NCBI GenBank assembly: GCA_022578965.1
Contig: MU400507.1
Span: forward strand, 558,001-622,000
Origin: Xylaria sp. FL1777
Taxonomy: Eukaryota; Ascomycota; Sordariomycetes; Xylariales; Xylariaceae
DNA length: 64,000 bases
Direction: 5' to 3'
Shown here: positions 52,711-64,000 of the stretch, piece by piece
How the letters are laid out: each line of letters opens with the position of its first letter
How positions within the stretch are numbered: position 1 is the stretch's first letter
Made by a program: the position numbers and the translations under genes
Notes under the pieces: generated by a model
Database searches by the model: none
Seen by the model: the letters and a program-made list of their open reading frames with translations, nothing else
What the model was told of the DNA's origin: nothing

Positions 52711-55650
52711 CTAGGAGCCGCTAGAGGTTTTTGGTTTCCAAAACTGCATCATCCTCGTCAAGCGCTTTGCTTTGCTGGTTTTGGATTTCTTTTCCGCTTC
52801 ATTGTCAAATGGAACCTCCATGCTGAGCTTGCTACGTTCTCCATGGGCACTACTAATAAGGCGACTCAAACTTGCCAGACTAGATCTGCGACGTCCAAAA
52901 GCAGTCGATGTGAAGGAAGCTGGCCGTTGTTCGGGGAACGGCTTGTTCCTCGGTCGAACCCCAGGAATGAAACTGCTCTCTCGCGTCATAGTTGAGTTCG
53001 TGCTGGCTAGAGAAGGAGGAACATCAATGGACAGCCGGACGACTTCTGGCCCAGGCTCTCCCATTAACAGGGAACGGAAGTTATTGTCATCCGTGATTGA
53101 GGATGGCGCTGTGGATATTCTATGAGCATCATACGACATTGGCGAGCGTGGCGAAGGGAATGAGGACGAATGGCTAATTGGGTACGGGCTACTAGGAATA
53201 ACAGCCGGCCCAGAGAGGATGATAGAAGTCGCGTCAGGGGGAGTAGACTCCTTTTGGCTGACGCCCCTATCCCTGCTAGGTGAAGGGAGTACAGGGTCAG
53301 ATGCTTCCGAAGGAGTGGCATAGATTGCTTCCCTTCTTGCAGGAATATAATAAGTTTGCTCTTCCGCGATGACCTCATTGTGAAGACTGCTGGAAGAGTT
53401 TTCATTCCTTATTTGTCCGGGAGCTGGCAAGTCCAAGCTCGAACCGCTCCCCTTTCTCCTTATGCAGGGTGATGTTAGGAGCTCAGCTCGTGGATTAATT
53501 AATTCTGCATTATGCTCCTGTCTTGGAGTAGAGGCCGCTTCATCCGTATCGCGTCCTTCATCCTCGTCTCCGGTAGTTGTATCCTGGGATTCGCTGGTAG
53601 AATCGTCCGCTGTGGACTCCCCAGTATGGTCATCATCTTCTTCATCCTCCTCGAAGACATCAGCCATGGTCGAAGAGCTACCGAATCGGTGCATACTGAA
53701 CCGCCCTCCTTCAAAGGGTGGCATTTCTGGCGCACTTTCAGCGCGGCGATGATAATGCATTCCGGGCCCAGTGAAGCCTCTCATCCCAGCAGCGCTATGA
53801 AGCTGTCTCTTAGGGGGGACACCGGACCTTTGGGCCTCGTCCCACTGAGGATCACGAGTTGGGGTATTAAAGGGACCAAGTGCTGCGTCCAGATCAATCA
53901 TTGGATATGACGCCTCATCCTCGGCATGAGTTTGGCTGCATTTCGCTGTCCCGGAATCTGATGACTGAGTTGAATGGGGCCCTAATTCCGTTCCTGATGA
54001 GTGATCAGTCGTCTCTGAAAAATCACCATCCTGGTCTTCATCCATCGTCACACGAATAATTGGTGGTGTTTGTGATCGGCGACGTGCCTTTGATTTCTGA
54101 GCGCGTGATTTCGATTTACGAGTGAGGATTGAGCCGGCCCAAGACTTTACTCTTTTCTGCCTCTTCTTCCCCGGTTTTTTCTTCTCTTCGTTCGGAGATA
54201 CTGCTCTGCTGGTTCCCAAATCTTGCGGCACGTCAATATCGCTGGCGGACGAAAACGCACGATCTGTGCTTTCTTTAGTTGCTGTGTCACAAGAGCTTGT
54301 GCTTGCCGGCCTGGGCTTCGTAGGCGAACCGGCGGTAGCAAAAGAGTCGAATCCGAAAAACGTCCATCTTCTAGGAGTTTTTGTTGGAGTTGATACTGCG
54401 GAGGTAGGGGGATTCGCCTGCGCTAGATCATTAAGAATTAAAATGGAATTACGTCTCTTAGGTGATGGAGTACCCTCGGTAGCTACATGGAGACTCGAGG
54501 TACGCTCTAATACCGCACCTGCAGTGCTTGGACGAGAACCAGATTTTGCAAGCGGAACTGAGGAGCCTAGAACTATTGGCGATTCACGATCAGGATTTGC
54601 CCCATTCGTAATGGATGCAATCGATGACACACTTCCAGAGACAGAGTGCCCCGGACGCACTGTGCTGGCCGTATCAGTTGAGACTAGAGACAGTGGCCGA
54701 GGTATGAACTCTAGTGTATCGGAAAACCCAACCCGCGCACGTGTTGCTGGCCTTGGAGTTAACTCTGGCAAAGATCGGGTCGGTTTGTCTGGAAGAACAT
54801 TCTCATCGCCTGTAGTAGTAACGCCAGCACCAATTGCAGCTACTTCGACCATATTTTGATCATTGATCTTGGATGACATCTGTTGATCATGAAAGCCTGC
54901 TGGACTAGCTGGAGCACTGCTGCCTCTAGAGGAAGGGTTTGGGCTTGTCTGAAGTATCAAAGAGAGATCATGGCTGGAAATGGCACCGGAGCGGCGATGA
55001 GAATGACCCCTTTGATGTTTACGAGGTCCACTCGACGGCGCTAACTTTGGCGAAGCAAAACCACTCTCGCTCGTGGTTGGGCTTGTGCTCATCACAGTAA
55101 TTGGCTCTCCTGACTTGAGCTTTCCGCCAACGAATTCACTACCTCCCCGGCGATGGCCCATGTGTGGAATGGTTCTAGGTGAAGGAGGCGCGAACGAGGG
55201 GCTTAAATGAGATTCATCTGTGGCTTGGGTCGCTCCAGGGCTGAAGGTAAAATCTGGGAGAGGCGGTGGTCTCGGCCGGCGGCTGACACTTTCAGGGCTA
55301 AGATTGCTACCGGGATTGAAACTGAAGTCGGGAAGCGCAGCCACTGGTTTGTATAGGTCCTGGTATTCTACTCCCAGGCCAATCTTCGGGATGTCTATTG
55401 CTGATTGATGGCGCCGACCCGTGGATCTGGAAAGCGACGAAGGTGCCGACGATGACGGGCGGGAAGGAAACGTGAAAGGAGGATTCGGAGGTGGAGGAAG
55501 ATTGATGCGTGGCGAAGGCAGAGGGCCCACAGAGCCAGCCATGGTGTCTTGCGAGAATGTTGGAGCCGTGAATTGAGTTGTCGTGACATTATTCATTTCT
55601 CTTATGGCGACCTCGTCTGTCGAGCTCCTGGTGCTGTATACGGTTGCCAT
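52711..55650 (-). CDS. Large Ser/Pro-rich fungal protein (annotated elsewhere as cell wall proline-rich protein)
   Basis: A single uninterrupted frame of 979 residues with ATG at 55650. The composition is dominated by Ser, Pro, Thr and charged residues, so most of it is probably disordered. Recurrent short elements include LPDFSFNPGS and LPDFTFSPGA (a twice-repeated unit near 105-140), HRRGGSEFVGG, SHDLSLIL, PRRWTFFGFDSF, a strongly basic patch (EKKKPGKKRQKRVKSW), an acidic run (FEEDEEDDD) and a basic C-terminus (RLTRMMQFWKPK). I remember similar Pezizomycotina proteins labelled cell wall proline-rich, but no signal peptide or GPI signal is visible, so a surface location is not supported. The many SP, TP and RxxS sites suggest a phosphorylated regulator. 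Function is unknown. Antisense frames over it, including 54122-54859, are shadows. Confidence 0.8.
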   Translation of the reverse strand: MATVYSTRSSTDEVAIREMNNVTTTQFTAPTFSQDTMAGSVGPLPSPRINLPPPPNPPFTFPSRPSSSAPSSLSRSTGRRHQSAIDIPKIGLGVEYQDLYKPVAALPDFSFNPGSNLSPESVSRRPRPPPLPDFTFSPGATQATDESHLSPSFAPPSPRTIPHMGHRRGGSEFVGGKLKSGEPITVMSTSPTTSESGFASPKLAPSSGPRKHQRGHSHRRSGAISSHDLSLILQTSPNPSSRGSSAPASPAGFHDQQMSSKINDQNMVEVAAIGAGVTTTGDENVLPDKPTRSLPELTPRPATRARVGFSDTLEFIPRPLSLVSTDTASTVRPGHSVSGSVSSIASITNGANPDRESPIVLGSSVPLAKSGSRPSTAGAVLERTSSLHVATEGTPSPKRRNSILILNDLAQANPPTSAVSTPTKTPRRWTFFGFDSFATAGSPTKPRPASTSSCDTATKESTDRAFSSASDIDVPQDLGTSRAVSPNEEKKKPGKKRQKRVKSWAGSILTRKSKSRAQKSKARRRSQTPPIIRVTMDEDQDGDFSETTDHSSGTELGPHSTQSSDSGTAKCSQTHAEDEASYPMIDLDAALGPFNTPTRDPQWDEAQRSGVPPKRQLHSAAGMRGFTGPGMHYHRRAESAPEMPPFEGGRFSMHRFGSSSTMADVFEEDEEDDDHTGESTADDSTSESQDTTTGDEDEGRDTDEAASTPRQEHNAELINPRAELLTSPCIRRKGSGSSLDLPAPGQIRNENSSSSLHNEVIAEEQTYYIPARREAIYATPSEASDPVLPSPSRDRGVSQKESTPPDATSIILSGPAVIPSSPYPISHSSSFPSPRSPMSYDAHRISTAPSSITDDNNFRSLLMGEPGPEVVRLSIDVPPSLASTNSTMTRESSFIPGVRPRNKPFPEQRPASFTSTAFGRRRSSLASLSRLISSAHGERSKLSMEVPFDNEAEKKSKTSKAKRLTRMMQFWKPKTSSGS

Positions 55651-58600
55651 AAGTCCTCCAAGCCGCTCCCCGGCACAAAACCACGAACGGCTAGCAGCAC
55701 TTTAATATCATAGAGTACAATGTTCAAACACACTAACACAGAAGCCGTCAAGTCTCGAGGTGCCCGGACACCATTGGAACATTCGGGGCTCGAGAATAGA
55801 TCGTCTTGGAATCGTAGATGTGTGCCCTGTAGTCAAATCAGTTTGGCCATGCGTCTTGGGCGGTCAATGGGTAGACGAGCACGAAGCACGAAACACCCAC
55901 GCGCACAAGCGACATACCTCGCAATAGACGAGTCCTCGTGCGGTGATGCGTGGGCGAGAAGGTGGTTTGCGCTTCACCGTCAATGTTGGAGGGCGTGTTT
56001 GTGCTAATTCCTTCCAAGCAGATTGCTGCAGATTGATCAATCAAAATCAAAATGAGTCAACAATGCTGGCTAATGGAATGAACATTAGATATGTAGAGGG
56101 AAAGGAGCGGACGGCCAAGACCAGAGCAACCTCGACAATTCGAGAAAGCTGCTGGAATTGAGCCAGATGGTTGTTAGCGGGCAACGATGTTTTCAAAGTG
56201 AAGGGGAAAAGGATGAAGAAGAGGAGATTGGTGGTACCTGTCGGGAGCGTAGGAGGGATAGTACGTTGCACAGTGCGTGTCGGGGTGTTGGATCTGTGGG
56301 CCGTGCGAGAGAAACAGCACTAGCTCGGTACATGAGGTACCTAGCTAGTGCTCGTTCTGCACATCTGGTCAACCATTGAAGGTAGCCGTGTGGCACAATA
56401 CAAAGAACAACTATAGAGCAGGCGAGGATCTGTGTATACTGGTATAGGTAGGTGCTGTGGGAGAAGGCATTGAATTCATAAACAAACCTCGTATGTATAG
56501 AGGTAACGATACATGCGATGAAACCCCCGAAGTAGGGCCTTTCTAAGGTCGTCAAAAAATCTCGAAATTGTAGGGCATACCGCCTCGTCTTAGGTAAGAA
56601 GTCCTGGAAGTGCTGGCGACCGACTGTACGTGCATTGTTTCGTACCTACGTGTACCTGTCTACTGCACCTAGGTAGGTCCTTATTTGGCTCTGTCTTTAG
56701 CGTGGAGTAGTGTAGGTCTGCTACCGAGTTATCCAAGAATTCGCCGAGAAAGGAGGAGCCTTCCACCTTGAACCTGGTTTAGTCTGTGAACGTTTAGTCC
56801 TCCAAAGACTGAGGAGCCGATTTGATTGGGCTGAGCACGACCACAACTAGATAGCATACATATATTCGATTCCTAATGTAGGTAGCATATCTACCCACAA
56901 TGTCCCGTGTACCTTATGTATTGGAGCCCCTGACAGTTTACCCCAACCGCACAACCGCACAATACTGAGCGCCCGTAGCATACGTATAAATGTAGGTACC
57001 ACGGAAGCAGGGATCATAGATTGCCTCTGTACGCAGTATGCCCTACGCACACATACCGAGTGTGTTGTTTCGATATCAAACGTGTTCTACCTAGATGGCT
57101 TTCGAAGTTGAAACGGAAAGAGATTGGGTGTCTGCTGTACGTATGTGTTGGTGTAATGTTTTGTGGAACTTGACGGCCATGACGATGAGGTTGCACCAAC
57201 GCAATGCAAGTAAGTGGTAGTGTAGTGTAGTGGCCGTCTACCATTGGCATCGGCACTGACAGCTTACCGCTATTGCGCTATGTTTGGGAGCGCGCAAGGT
57301 ACAGTTCATCATGGCCCATCCGAAGACTTCAGACGACTGACTTCAGACGACTTCAGATGACCCGGGAATGCCGATAGGCGGTGCTTAGAGTGAACCAGCC
57401 GGTATGAAAAGCAGACAATAATACGAGTGTTACGTAGTATACTAGTAACTGTTGAGACGGCTTCAGAGACCACGCTGTCCCAATCCACAATTGGACTTAC
57501 CTAGGTCTGCCTAGGCTAGGGATAAAGTCAGAGCTGTAGGTGGTTATTATCTAGCGCCTTATTAGCCTTCTTGTATTGTGATAAACATCCAGGTGAGGTC
57601 AAGTACGCGAGACCGTACGCGAGACTGTACGTAATCATTGCCGGCAGAGCATATCAGGACCCCTGGAAAGGATGCGTGTCTCTGGGACGCCGTTGTGTTC
57701 TGTTTTCTTTGTTCTTGTTTCTTGGGATTTCGCACCCCTGATCTATCTATGCACCGCCTTGAGCACTGGCAGGCACTTACTGCAAGGGTATGACATAGTG
57801 TACATACTGTACATGCCCGTATCCCGTTGTAGATACCTCCCTAGGTAGATATATACAGACGCAGTTACGCTACTGTCCCCTGCCCACTGTCTTAGTCTTT
57901 ACTGTATGCAGCAACGCTTTCGACCTTGGCAGTTTTGGATGCTACCGTACTTGGGGAACCTTGTTACCCCCGCGGTAACAGCGGCATTTTATTCCTCCCA
58001 CTAGGAGGTACACTGGGAGCAGGTCTGCTCAATTGTGACCAGGCGGATGCCTATTGTGTTCCTCTAGTGTATACATAGTGTAATGAATGGATATTAGGAT
58101 CAATGCGCGTTGTCTAGTCCAGTATGGTGTACAGTGGTAGACTACCTACATAGGTAGGTAGGTAGGTACTGTTTATTGTTCCGTCTCGAGGCTTGTCCGG
58201 GATGCTACGCAGATGCAGGATGGAAAAAGCAAATTCGAGGCACGGCAACACATCCTCCCCAGCTGAGAAGCGAATCCTACGCTGGCTGTTGTGCAGGAAG
58301 AATCATGTGCCCACAACAACAGGGCACTGATAAGTTACAGCCAACTAGCGTGCAATACGATATCGTCAACGGACTACCCAGCCGTAATCCTCATGCACGA
58401 TACCTACTGCAAGATCACTGCGAACAATTCTGCGTCTACTCACTGCCTACACATGCCAGAAGGCACGCAATGTCCTGATAATACCTGCATTCTTGATGCG
58501 CGCCCTCGTATTGTGGATGGACGGGCCAACCATTTCAGCACTCCAGATCCCACCTCATGTCCGAGATACATATAGCTGTGTCTATTATATCCTCAGTCTC

Positions 58601-59608
58601 CTGCCCAATAGGCTCAGCATAGATAATAGCCAAGCTACTTAATATCCGTAAACAGAAAATGCATATGAGCCGAGCCTCCTTCGACAAACAAAGCACATAC
58701 CTTGGAGAGAAAAACCACTACAGTTTACCGTAAAATCAAGCTTGATGATGTCCTAAGAGATTGGTCATTGGGTAGTGCGGTAAACAGAGTATGACCAGAT
58801 CCCAATTCTTGTCTCCGATAGAGCAGATTATGTCTTATTTGAATCTATGCAGAGACCACATACTATCCAGGTGGTTCAATGCTGATATCGTGTCTGCAAT
58901 CTCAACATCGCAAATACCTACACGCATGGTTTGACATATAGGTAGTTTGACATATAGTACCCGCCAATTGAGGTCTACACGACACGCTTTCCGGAATTAT
59001 GTCCCGATGTGGTCAGATCGCATGCCTCTGCTTATCTCCCTTCCAAAACATGAGGTGCTTAGGTATCTCTAGGTAGGTATGTAAGTGAGCAAACAAATCA
59101 GACGAAACCCGTTGTCTTGTGTACTGCAGCCAGAATGTTGGTCAGAATAACTGTGTTATTGGTTATTGGCTGTCGGTTTGATCTAATGAGTACAATACCT
59201 ATAATACCTTAACCAACACGGCCCAAGTAAGCATACTAGCTCTAGGTACATACAGTACATAACTAAAAGTAATTATTTAAGACATGCACCGTTTTATATG
59301 ATGCTAGATAGGCTAGTGCTGTGCTTTGAACCTTGAAAGCGTGAGGGATTCTGGTGTAGTATACCGGTATACCTACCTAGGTAAGTAAGTGCCACCTGTT
59401 GTTTGCCGGTATTCCTGGGTGTGGGGCCAGAGTGTTATCTTATCGGAGTTTTCGAGTCGCGGTTGGAACTTTTTTCCTTGCAATCGCCTATTCAGCACCT
59501 TTGAAGCAGCAACACAACACCATAAATTGCTGCTCATATCTCAGATTCGAACTACTCAAATCGTCGCGCCGTACACGAAACAAAATTTTCTGGGGTTATA
59601 ACTGCGAC
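55651..59608. other. 4-kb intergenic region between the Ser/Pro-rich gene and cgr1
   Basis: The first several hundred bases should be promoter and leader of the minus-strand gene. No supported gene follows. Two overlapping frames near 58176-58575 encode Cys-containing peptides without a signal sequence or known family. TAGGTACCT-type motifs are frequent (56330, 56640-56680, 58145-58170, 59060-59080, 59370-59390). A triple ACTTCAGACGA-like direct repeat lies at about 57325-57358. Confidence 0.55.
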
Positions 59609-60074
59609 ATGTCGGCCGAAGCTGTCATAGCGGGAGCAAAAGCCCAAGACGTTCCCCAGGGCATGCGTAAGAATGGTAGGGGCATATTTCGACCGACCGG
59701 ACAGTCCATATGGCTCACATATTGCAAGGAAAACAATGGCATGCGCCGCGAAAAGCATTTCGACCCGCAGCCGGCTTAACTTCATATGAGCAGCGTGAGA
59801 AGAGACGGCTCGCAATGGCTGTAACAAAAGCGAAAGAGAAGGAGATGAAGGAAGAGAAAGAGGCTGAGCGACAAGTACGTCCCATATTCTTCGTTTAGCC
59901 TCCTCCCTTTGGGTGGCTGACTTCAAATTACAGCAACGGGTACAAAAGATCAAGGATAAGCGTGCTGCAAAGGAAGAGAAAGAAAGATATGCGAAAATGG
60001 CGGAGAAAATGCACAAGAAACGAGTCGAGCGGCTAAAGAGAAAAGAAAAGCGCAACAAACTCCTCAACTCATGA
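59609..60074 (+). CDS. cgr1: rRNA-processing protein Cgr1
   Basis: Three exons: 59609-59675, 59729-59874 and 59934-60074. Intron 1 (59676-59728, 53 bp) has donor GTAGGG and acceptor GCAAG; intron 2 (59875-59933, 59 bp) has donor GTACGT, branch GCTGAC and acceptor TACAG. The product is 117 residues. The assembled protein has GMRKNG joined to [19 protein letters not shown], then a highly charged Lys/Glu/Arg coiled coil to the end ([14 protein letters not shown], then [18 protein letters not shown]). This is the Cgr1 signature. Cgr1 is a small nucleolar protein needed for 60S pre-rRNA processing. The two introns and small size make it easy to miss in single-frame scans. Confidence 0.93.
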
Positions 60075-63000
60075 GCGCATATTGGCATCTGCACTACAAT
60101 AACTCCCATTTCAGTCGGGAAAAGTGTGGCGGTGGCAGCCAATGCGAGTACAATCACGATCCGATTTGTATCATACGGTTCAGCCAAGTTCCCCGAACAA
60201 TTTCATGTGCCAAAATATTTGGCCAATGGAAAATATGCGTTGGGAAACACTCTTGTCCAACCGCAACCTTCGTGGGTTAGAACAGAGTTTATAATGCCTC
60301 AAAACAAAAGACTGCCTAGACTAGGTACTACTTCTCCGGTGTCTTGATGGGTGTGTCAGGAACGACAGCCTAGGCAGGGAGCAGGAAGCAAGGGTAGGTG
60401 GTCAGTAATTAGTATACCATCTAGAGAAATTCTAGGTAGTCTACATAATGAAGCATGCGAAACAGATGGTCAAATGCAATACGCATCGTTCCACGTGCCT
60501 GATAACCTGTTTCGCATATCGCTGTTGTTTTACTGTATTGTACTGTGTCTGCTGACTTCTTGACAGGTAGGTACCGTATTTTGAAACAATCAAGAGCACG
60601 TCGCGGTCAGGTTGACATGTGAAAATACTCTGGGATCGAGTTACCAGTGGTCAGGGTGGGGCTCTAAGATAGGTTGTACTGAACCCAGCTGAATTAAAAT
60701 GGGAAATTCGATTGAGCCACGCTGCCTTAGCCTAACTCCAGCTTCCCGGACTCCATCCCTAGCGTCTATCTACGTGTATTACCTACCTAAGCGCCACGAC
60801 GCTACATAGAGGCTCCGAAACGGGTATTACCATCTGATATTAGAATAGGGCTTAGATTAAGGACCTGGAGTGGCCCCCAACTTACATAGACATAAATATT
60901 TATGGTTACATAACTTATATCTTTGAGGTAGGACTTCAGCAAGTTATTTTAGTGGATTAGCACAAGCGTTTAGTTATTCAGGCTAGGGAGACAGAGGTTA
61001 CTCAAATGACAAATATAGGAAACTATCTCTATTTAGCAGCAAAAGAGTTACCGTCCTTATGGACAGTAGTAATAGGGACAGGAATACGGGAATCCCCCAA
61101 GTGCTCCTAAGTGTATAGTCTAAGGTAATAGGGCGGCGTATTTTACGGGTTACTAGATAGTAGTAGAATACAACACACACACGAGGCCGGAGGAGAGCAG
61201 AATCAAGTTTCTAGGAAAGGAAAGAAAGAAAAGAAAAGAAAGGAAAAGAAAAAGTTATACCATCTTATTAATTCCGCCTTGTCATCCAGTTTCTTATATA
61301 TCTCAGAATCACAATACAAGCTTATTGGTAGTAAAACATATAGAAGCTAAAAACTAGGAAAGACTTGAGGTACCCTAGATAGTTGCTAATAGCATAGATA
61401 GATGTGAGTTTAACCACTCAGCTTTCCTAGCCCTTTCTTTTTTTCATCATACAGCTTTCATATCAGTTACAACTTTAAACAGAAACTTGATCTCACAGCT
61501 ACATATTTTTGAAGTGTTTGTATTTGCGCTCATGATGTCTTCTCATGAACGACAACAACTTTCACCTTCCAGTCACATTTCAACCACATTTCCTTGGGGA
61601 TACAAGAGTATGACTGACCCTGAAATCGTTGACCGGTTTCTGCGGCTATTTCACATTTTCCTTAGACTTTCATGTGCGGCCATATTAGTGGTGAGTGTGA
61701 GATGGTGCGAGATGTTGTCATTGTCGTCTGTGATACTTTGAAAATTATATATGGGAAGCGTATTTTTTGGCTCAAATTCTTTCGGCGTTTTGAGGTTGTT
61801 GGAGTAGACGGCAAACTTGTATCTTCTCCTTTTCTCTCCTGGAGGAACTAGATGGATTATTTCACAGCCTAGGTTGTTACAGACATGGGGAATGAAGGCG
61901 TGTCAAAATAATTAAACCGTGTATGTAATATTGGATATAAACAGCAACTATCAGTTTGACAAACTCTAATATCAAGCATTTGGACCCTTATTATTTTAGA
62001 GTATTTCGCTATCCATGTATAAATAAAGCCCGTTTTATATATCCCTCCCTTTAAGTTAGAAAAAAACAGTTTCCTAAATCATCCCTTTGCTAGTCTTCAA
62101 ACCCAATACCGCCCATGGCTTTCCTAAGCACCTACGATACCGAATGCTACGCAACCACAATATCCAGGGATCACGCACGTTGACGTCTTGATAATGAGGT
62201 AGGGCAGCAAAATAAAATTGCAAATATAGGGGTAGGTTCGCGTAGGACTTTAGTAGGAACGGGTATCAGTATTAACGCAGGCATTCCGATAAGCGCTCAC
62301 TCTCCCTCCTTCCTTGCAAGGCTTATCCAGGTAGGATTCTCATTCGATGATAATCCTTACTGATATACGCAGTAAGCGCTGGCTTACTATTCACACATGT
62401 TCTGTAGTTAATCCATTTTCTTGGCTGAAAGTCATCAATATAACGATCGAGATTAGGATTACGGCTTGTGTATTGAGTTCTCTCTATTAGGTCTATCAGT
62501 TGTTAACCATCTAGCTATGTTTTAAACTTGACTTACAGTGTTTTATGATAGAACAGTTAGCCAAAGGGACATCTTAGCATAATATAAAATTTATGTAATT
62601 AATAAACCTATAGTTAGTTGACGGGCTAAAGCTCGACCGTTATAACGACTGTTTCTCTCTATGAATTATTATACATAGTTGCACATGTAGTAAGTCACCT
62701 GATCTACAATGGGCTGAGCTTGAGCAAAAGCGGCGAGTGGGCTAAGCCTTATCTATGGTAGGTGTACTGAATTATGTAGATATTCTACTTAGTTACTCTA
62801 GTCTGTTTGGGAGTAGAAATCCAGTCCTCGACAGGATGATGCTGTAGGATATTGCCGAATTTCCGCGGAGGGGCCTCCAACTTGTTGACTATCAAGGGAT
62901 GTAGACCAATCAGGGCTGATCCACTCACGAGCTAAGCTTTGCCAACATGGCTGTGACATACGCGTCCGTTAGCCGAACGCTACTCTTGAGCAAACGTTGA

Positions 63001-63257
63001 GCACTCGAAAAATGCGTCTGCCTAATTATCCTCTTCCTAAGTTCAGGACAGATAGCTAGTATGTACACTAGCTTGGTAATTTCACAGATAGCCCGAGCTA
63101 ATGAATACCCAAACACGAGAATATGGAGGCGCAATCAAATTCTATTTTCGGGGTATCTAATTCTACTCATTCTGTACTTTCGCATTTAGGGTATCATGAA
63201 AACAGGACTATAGGGAGGATATGAGCTAATGACGCACATCGAAGTCCGCAGTGGGGG
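60075..63257. other. AT-rich gene-poor region
   Basis: This 3.2-kb stretch lies between cgr1 and the last gene. From about 60.9 kb it is strongly AT-rich, with an A/G tract at about 61211-61252. Frames at 61487-61741 and 62925-63134 have no recognised motifs. No RNA gene or repeat boundary was found. The composition resembles decayed repeat DNA, but there is no direct evidence for an element. Confidence 0.55.
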
Positions 63258-64000
63258 CTATAATTCATCAAAAACTCGGAGAGCCCCCTGCTCAACTGAC
63301 CCATGGGCTCTCCTTAATGTGAGCTCTTCCCTTACCTCGTCAGCCATGATAGCAGCACTTTTGCTATTGTTCTCAGCTAAACTCTCCATGGGCGGCCCTC
63401 CTTCCTGAGCACCTGGAGCTACTTCAGCCAAGCTGTTGATATCCGCAGGTGATGGAGCATACTGAGCTCCGACGAAGAGGATAACCAAGACGAATGCAAC
63501 AATAGAAATGATGATCCATGTGACCTTGAGCCGTCTCCTTGTCCTCTCTTGCCACTCTTTGTCAGCCTTCTCCCAGCCTTCGATGCGTTCGCGCACCACA
63601 TCGACTCGTTTGCTGAGAGCCTGCACCTTGTCACGCCCTGCGTGAATCCGAGCTTGGAGATCTTGTACTCTCTTTTTCTGGTCCGCGGACTGATCAAAGA
63701 CGCCAAGTTGTGATTCGATTTCGCTTACCAACGCGCGTGACTCGCTTGTGAAACTTTTGTTAATCTCCTGTGACATAGCTGCAAGCTCTTTCATAGCCGC
63801 AATGGTGCTCTGTAGTGAGCCGAGTCTCTGTAGTAGGGAGGAATAGGTTTCGTCTAGGCGCGCAATAGTTGCATTGGAAAAGGAGTTTAATTCGACTAGC
63901 GATTTCCTAAGGCTCCTTTATTTGGTATATTAGCTAAGTACTTTGTAGGCAGAGTATTAGTTACGCTTAGTGAAGATGACTTACGCTGTTGCTGTCGTCG
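63258..64000 (-). CDS. Unidentified coiled-coil protein with a C-proximal membrane segment (5' end outside the window)
   Basis: The stop is at 63258-63260 and the frame stays open to about 63915. An intron appears to separate it from an upstream exon at 63985-64000 (donor GTAAGT at 63984). Two acceptors 9 nt apart (exon starting at 63915 or 63906) keep the same phase. The visible part has a long heptad-type region (SLVELNSFSNATIARLDETY, LQRLGSLQSTIAAMKELAAM, QDLQARIHAGRDKVQALSKR), a basic stretch (RTRRRLKV), one hydrophobic segment (WIIISIVAFVLVILFVGA) and about 60 hydrophilic residues. This suggests a membrane-anchored coiled-coil protein; I do not recognise the family. The ATG at 63794 is internal, because similarly patterned sequence continues upstream of it. 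Confidence 0.7.

Noticed and set aside
54122..54859. 245-codon frame antisense to the 979-residue Ser/Pro-rich protein
   Set aside because: Shadow of a long biased coding sequence; no motif and no upstream signals.
58176..58575. Possible small Cys-rich secreted protein
   Set aside because: Two overlapping frames contain several Cys residues, but neither has a signal peptide or a spacing pattern matching a known effector or hydrophobin family.
1..64000. Secondary-metabolite cluster, CRISPR array or virus-like segment
   Set aside because: No PKS, NRPS, terpene synthase, tailoring enzymes, spaced identical repeats or viral genes were seen; the recognisable genes are housekeeping.

Overview
The window is nuclear DNA of a filamentous ascomycete (Pezizomycotina, most likely a Sordariomycete). 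The evidence is short GT-AG introns (53 to 192 bp) with CTAAC/CTGAC-type branch points, fungal-only proteins (BtgE-type GH17 glucanase, Mnn9, Cgr1, a Reg1-type phosphatase regulator), and compact genes separated by long, AT-richer intergenic stretches. Species level cannot be read from the sequence. Every splice model here was worked out by eye: donor, acceptor and phase were checked against the expected protein family, and there is no transcript evidence.

Layout: 1-3.8 kb has no recognisable gene. 3.8-5.5 kb: btgE-like cell-wall glucanase (-). 9.2-12.5 kb: cyt-4-type mitochondrial exoribonuclease (+). 13.7-15.6 kb: Reg1-type PP1 regulator (-). 15.6-22.2 kb: 6.6 kb with no assignable protein gene, holding short tandem repeats, a 12-bp perfect hairpin and a tRNA-like element with A and B boxes. 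22.2-43.9 kb is a gene-dense core: trm5 (-), AlkB-type dioxygenase (+), nus1 (-), sec10 (+), a Yox1-type homeobox factor (-), NAD kinase (-), rrp46 (-), a PTPA-type PP2A activator (+) and a basic Ser/Pro-rich protein (-). 43.9-48.8 kb is a second gene-poor stretch, with a broken HET-domain remnant and an AT-rich hairpin cluster. 48.8-55.7 kb: mnn9 (+), pex4 (-) and a 979-residue Ser/Pro-rich protein (-). After more gene-poor DNA come cgr1 (59.6-60.1 kb, +) and the 3' part of an unidentified coiled-coil membrane protein cut by the window end.

The genes are housekeeping: RNA metabolism (cyt-4, trm5, rrp46, cgr1), secretion and glycosylation (sec10, nus1 for dolichol, mnn9), cell wall (btgE), phosphatase control (reg1, PTPA), peroxisome import (pex4), NADP supply and DNA repair. 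They are arranged as divergent pairs (trm5/alkB, nus1/sec10, rrp46/PTPA) and convergent pairs (cyt-4/reg1, alkB/nus1, sec10/homeobox, PTPA/Pro-rich, mnn9/pex4). I see no biosynthetic cluster, intact transposon, CRISPR array or rRNA, and no convincing new multi-gene system. The items most worth a second look are small: an altered C-terminal motif in Nus1, a PCNA-box-like N-terminus on the AlkB protein, an in-frame intron inside the NAD kinase signature, a perfect 13-bp hairpin in the sec10 coding sequence, the tRNA-like element, the HET remnant, and a recurrent TAGGTACCTA-type intergenic motif.
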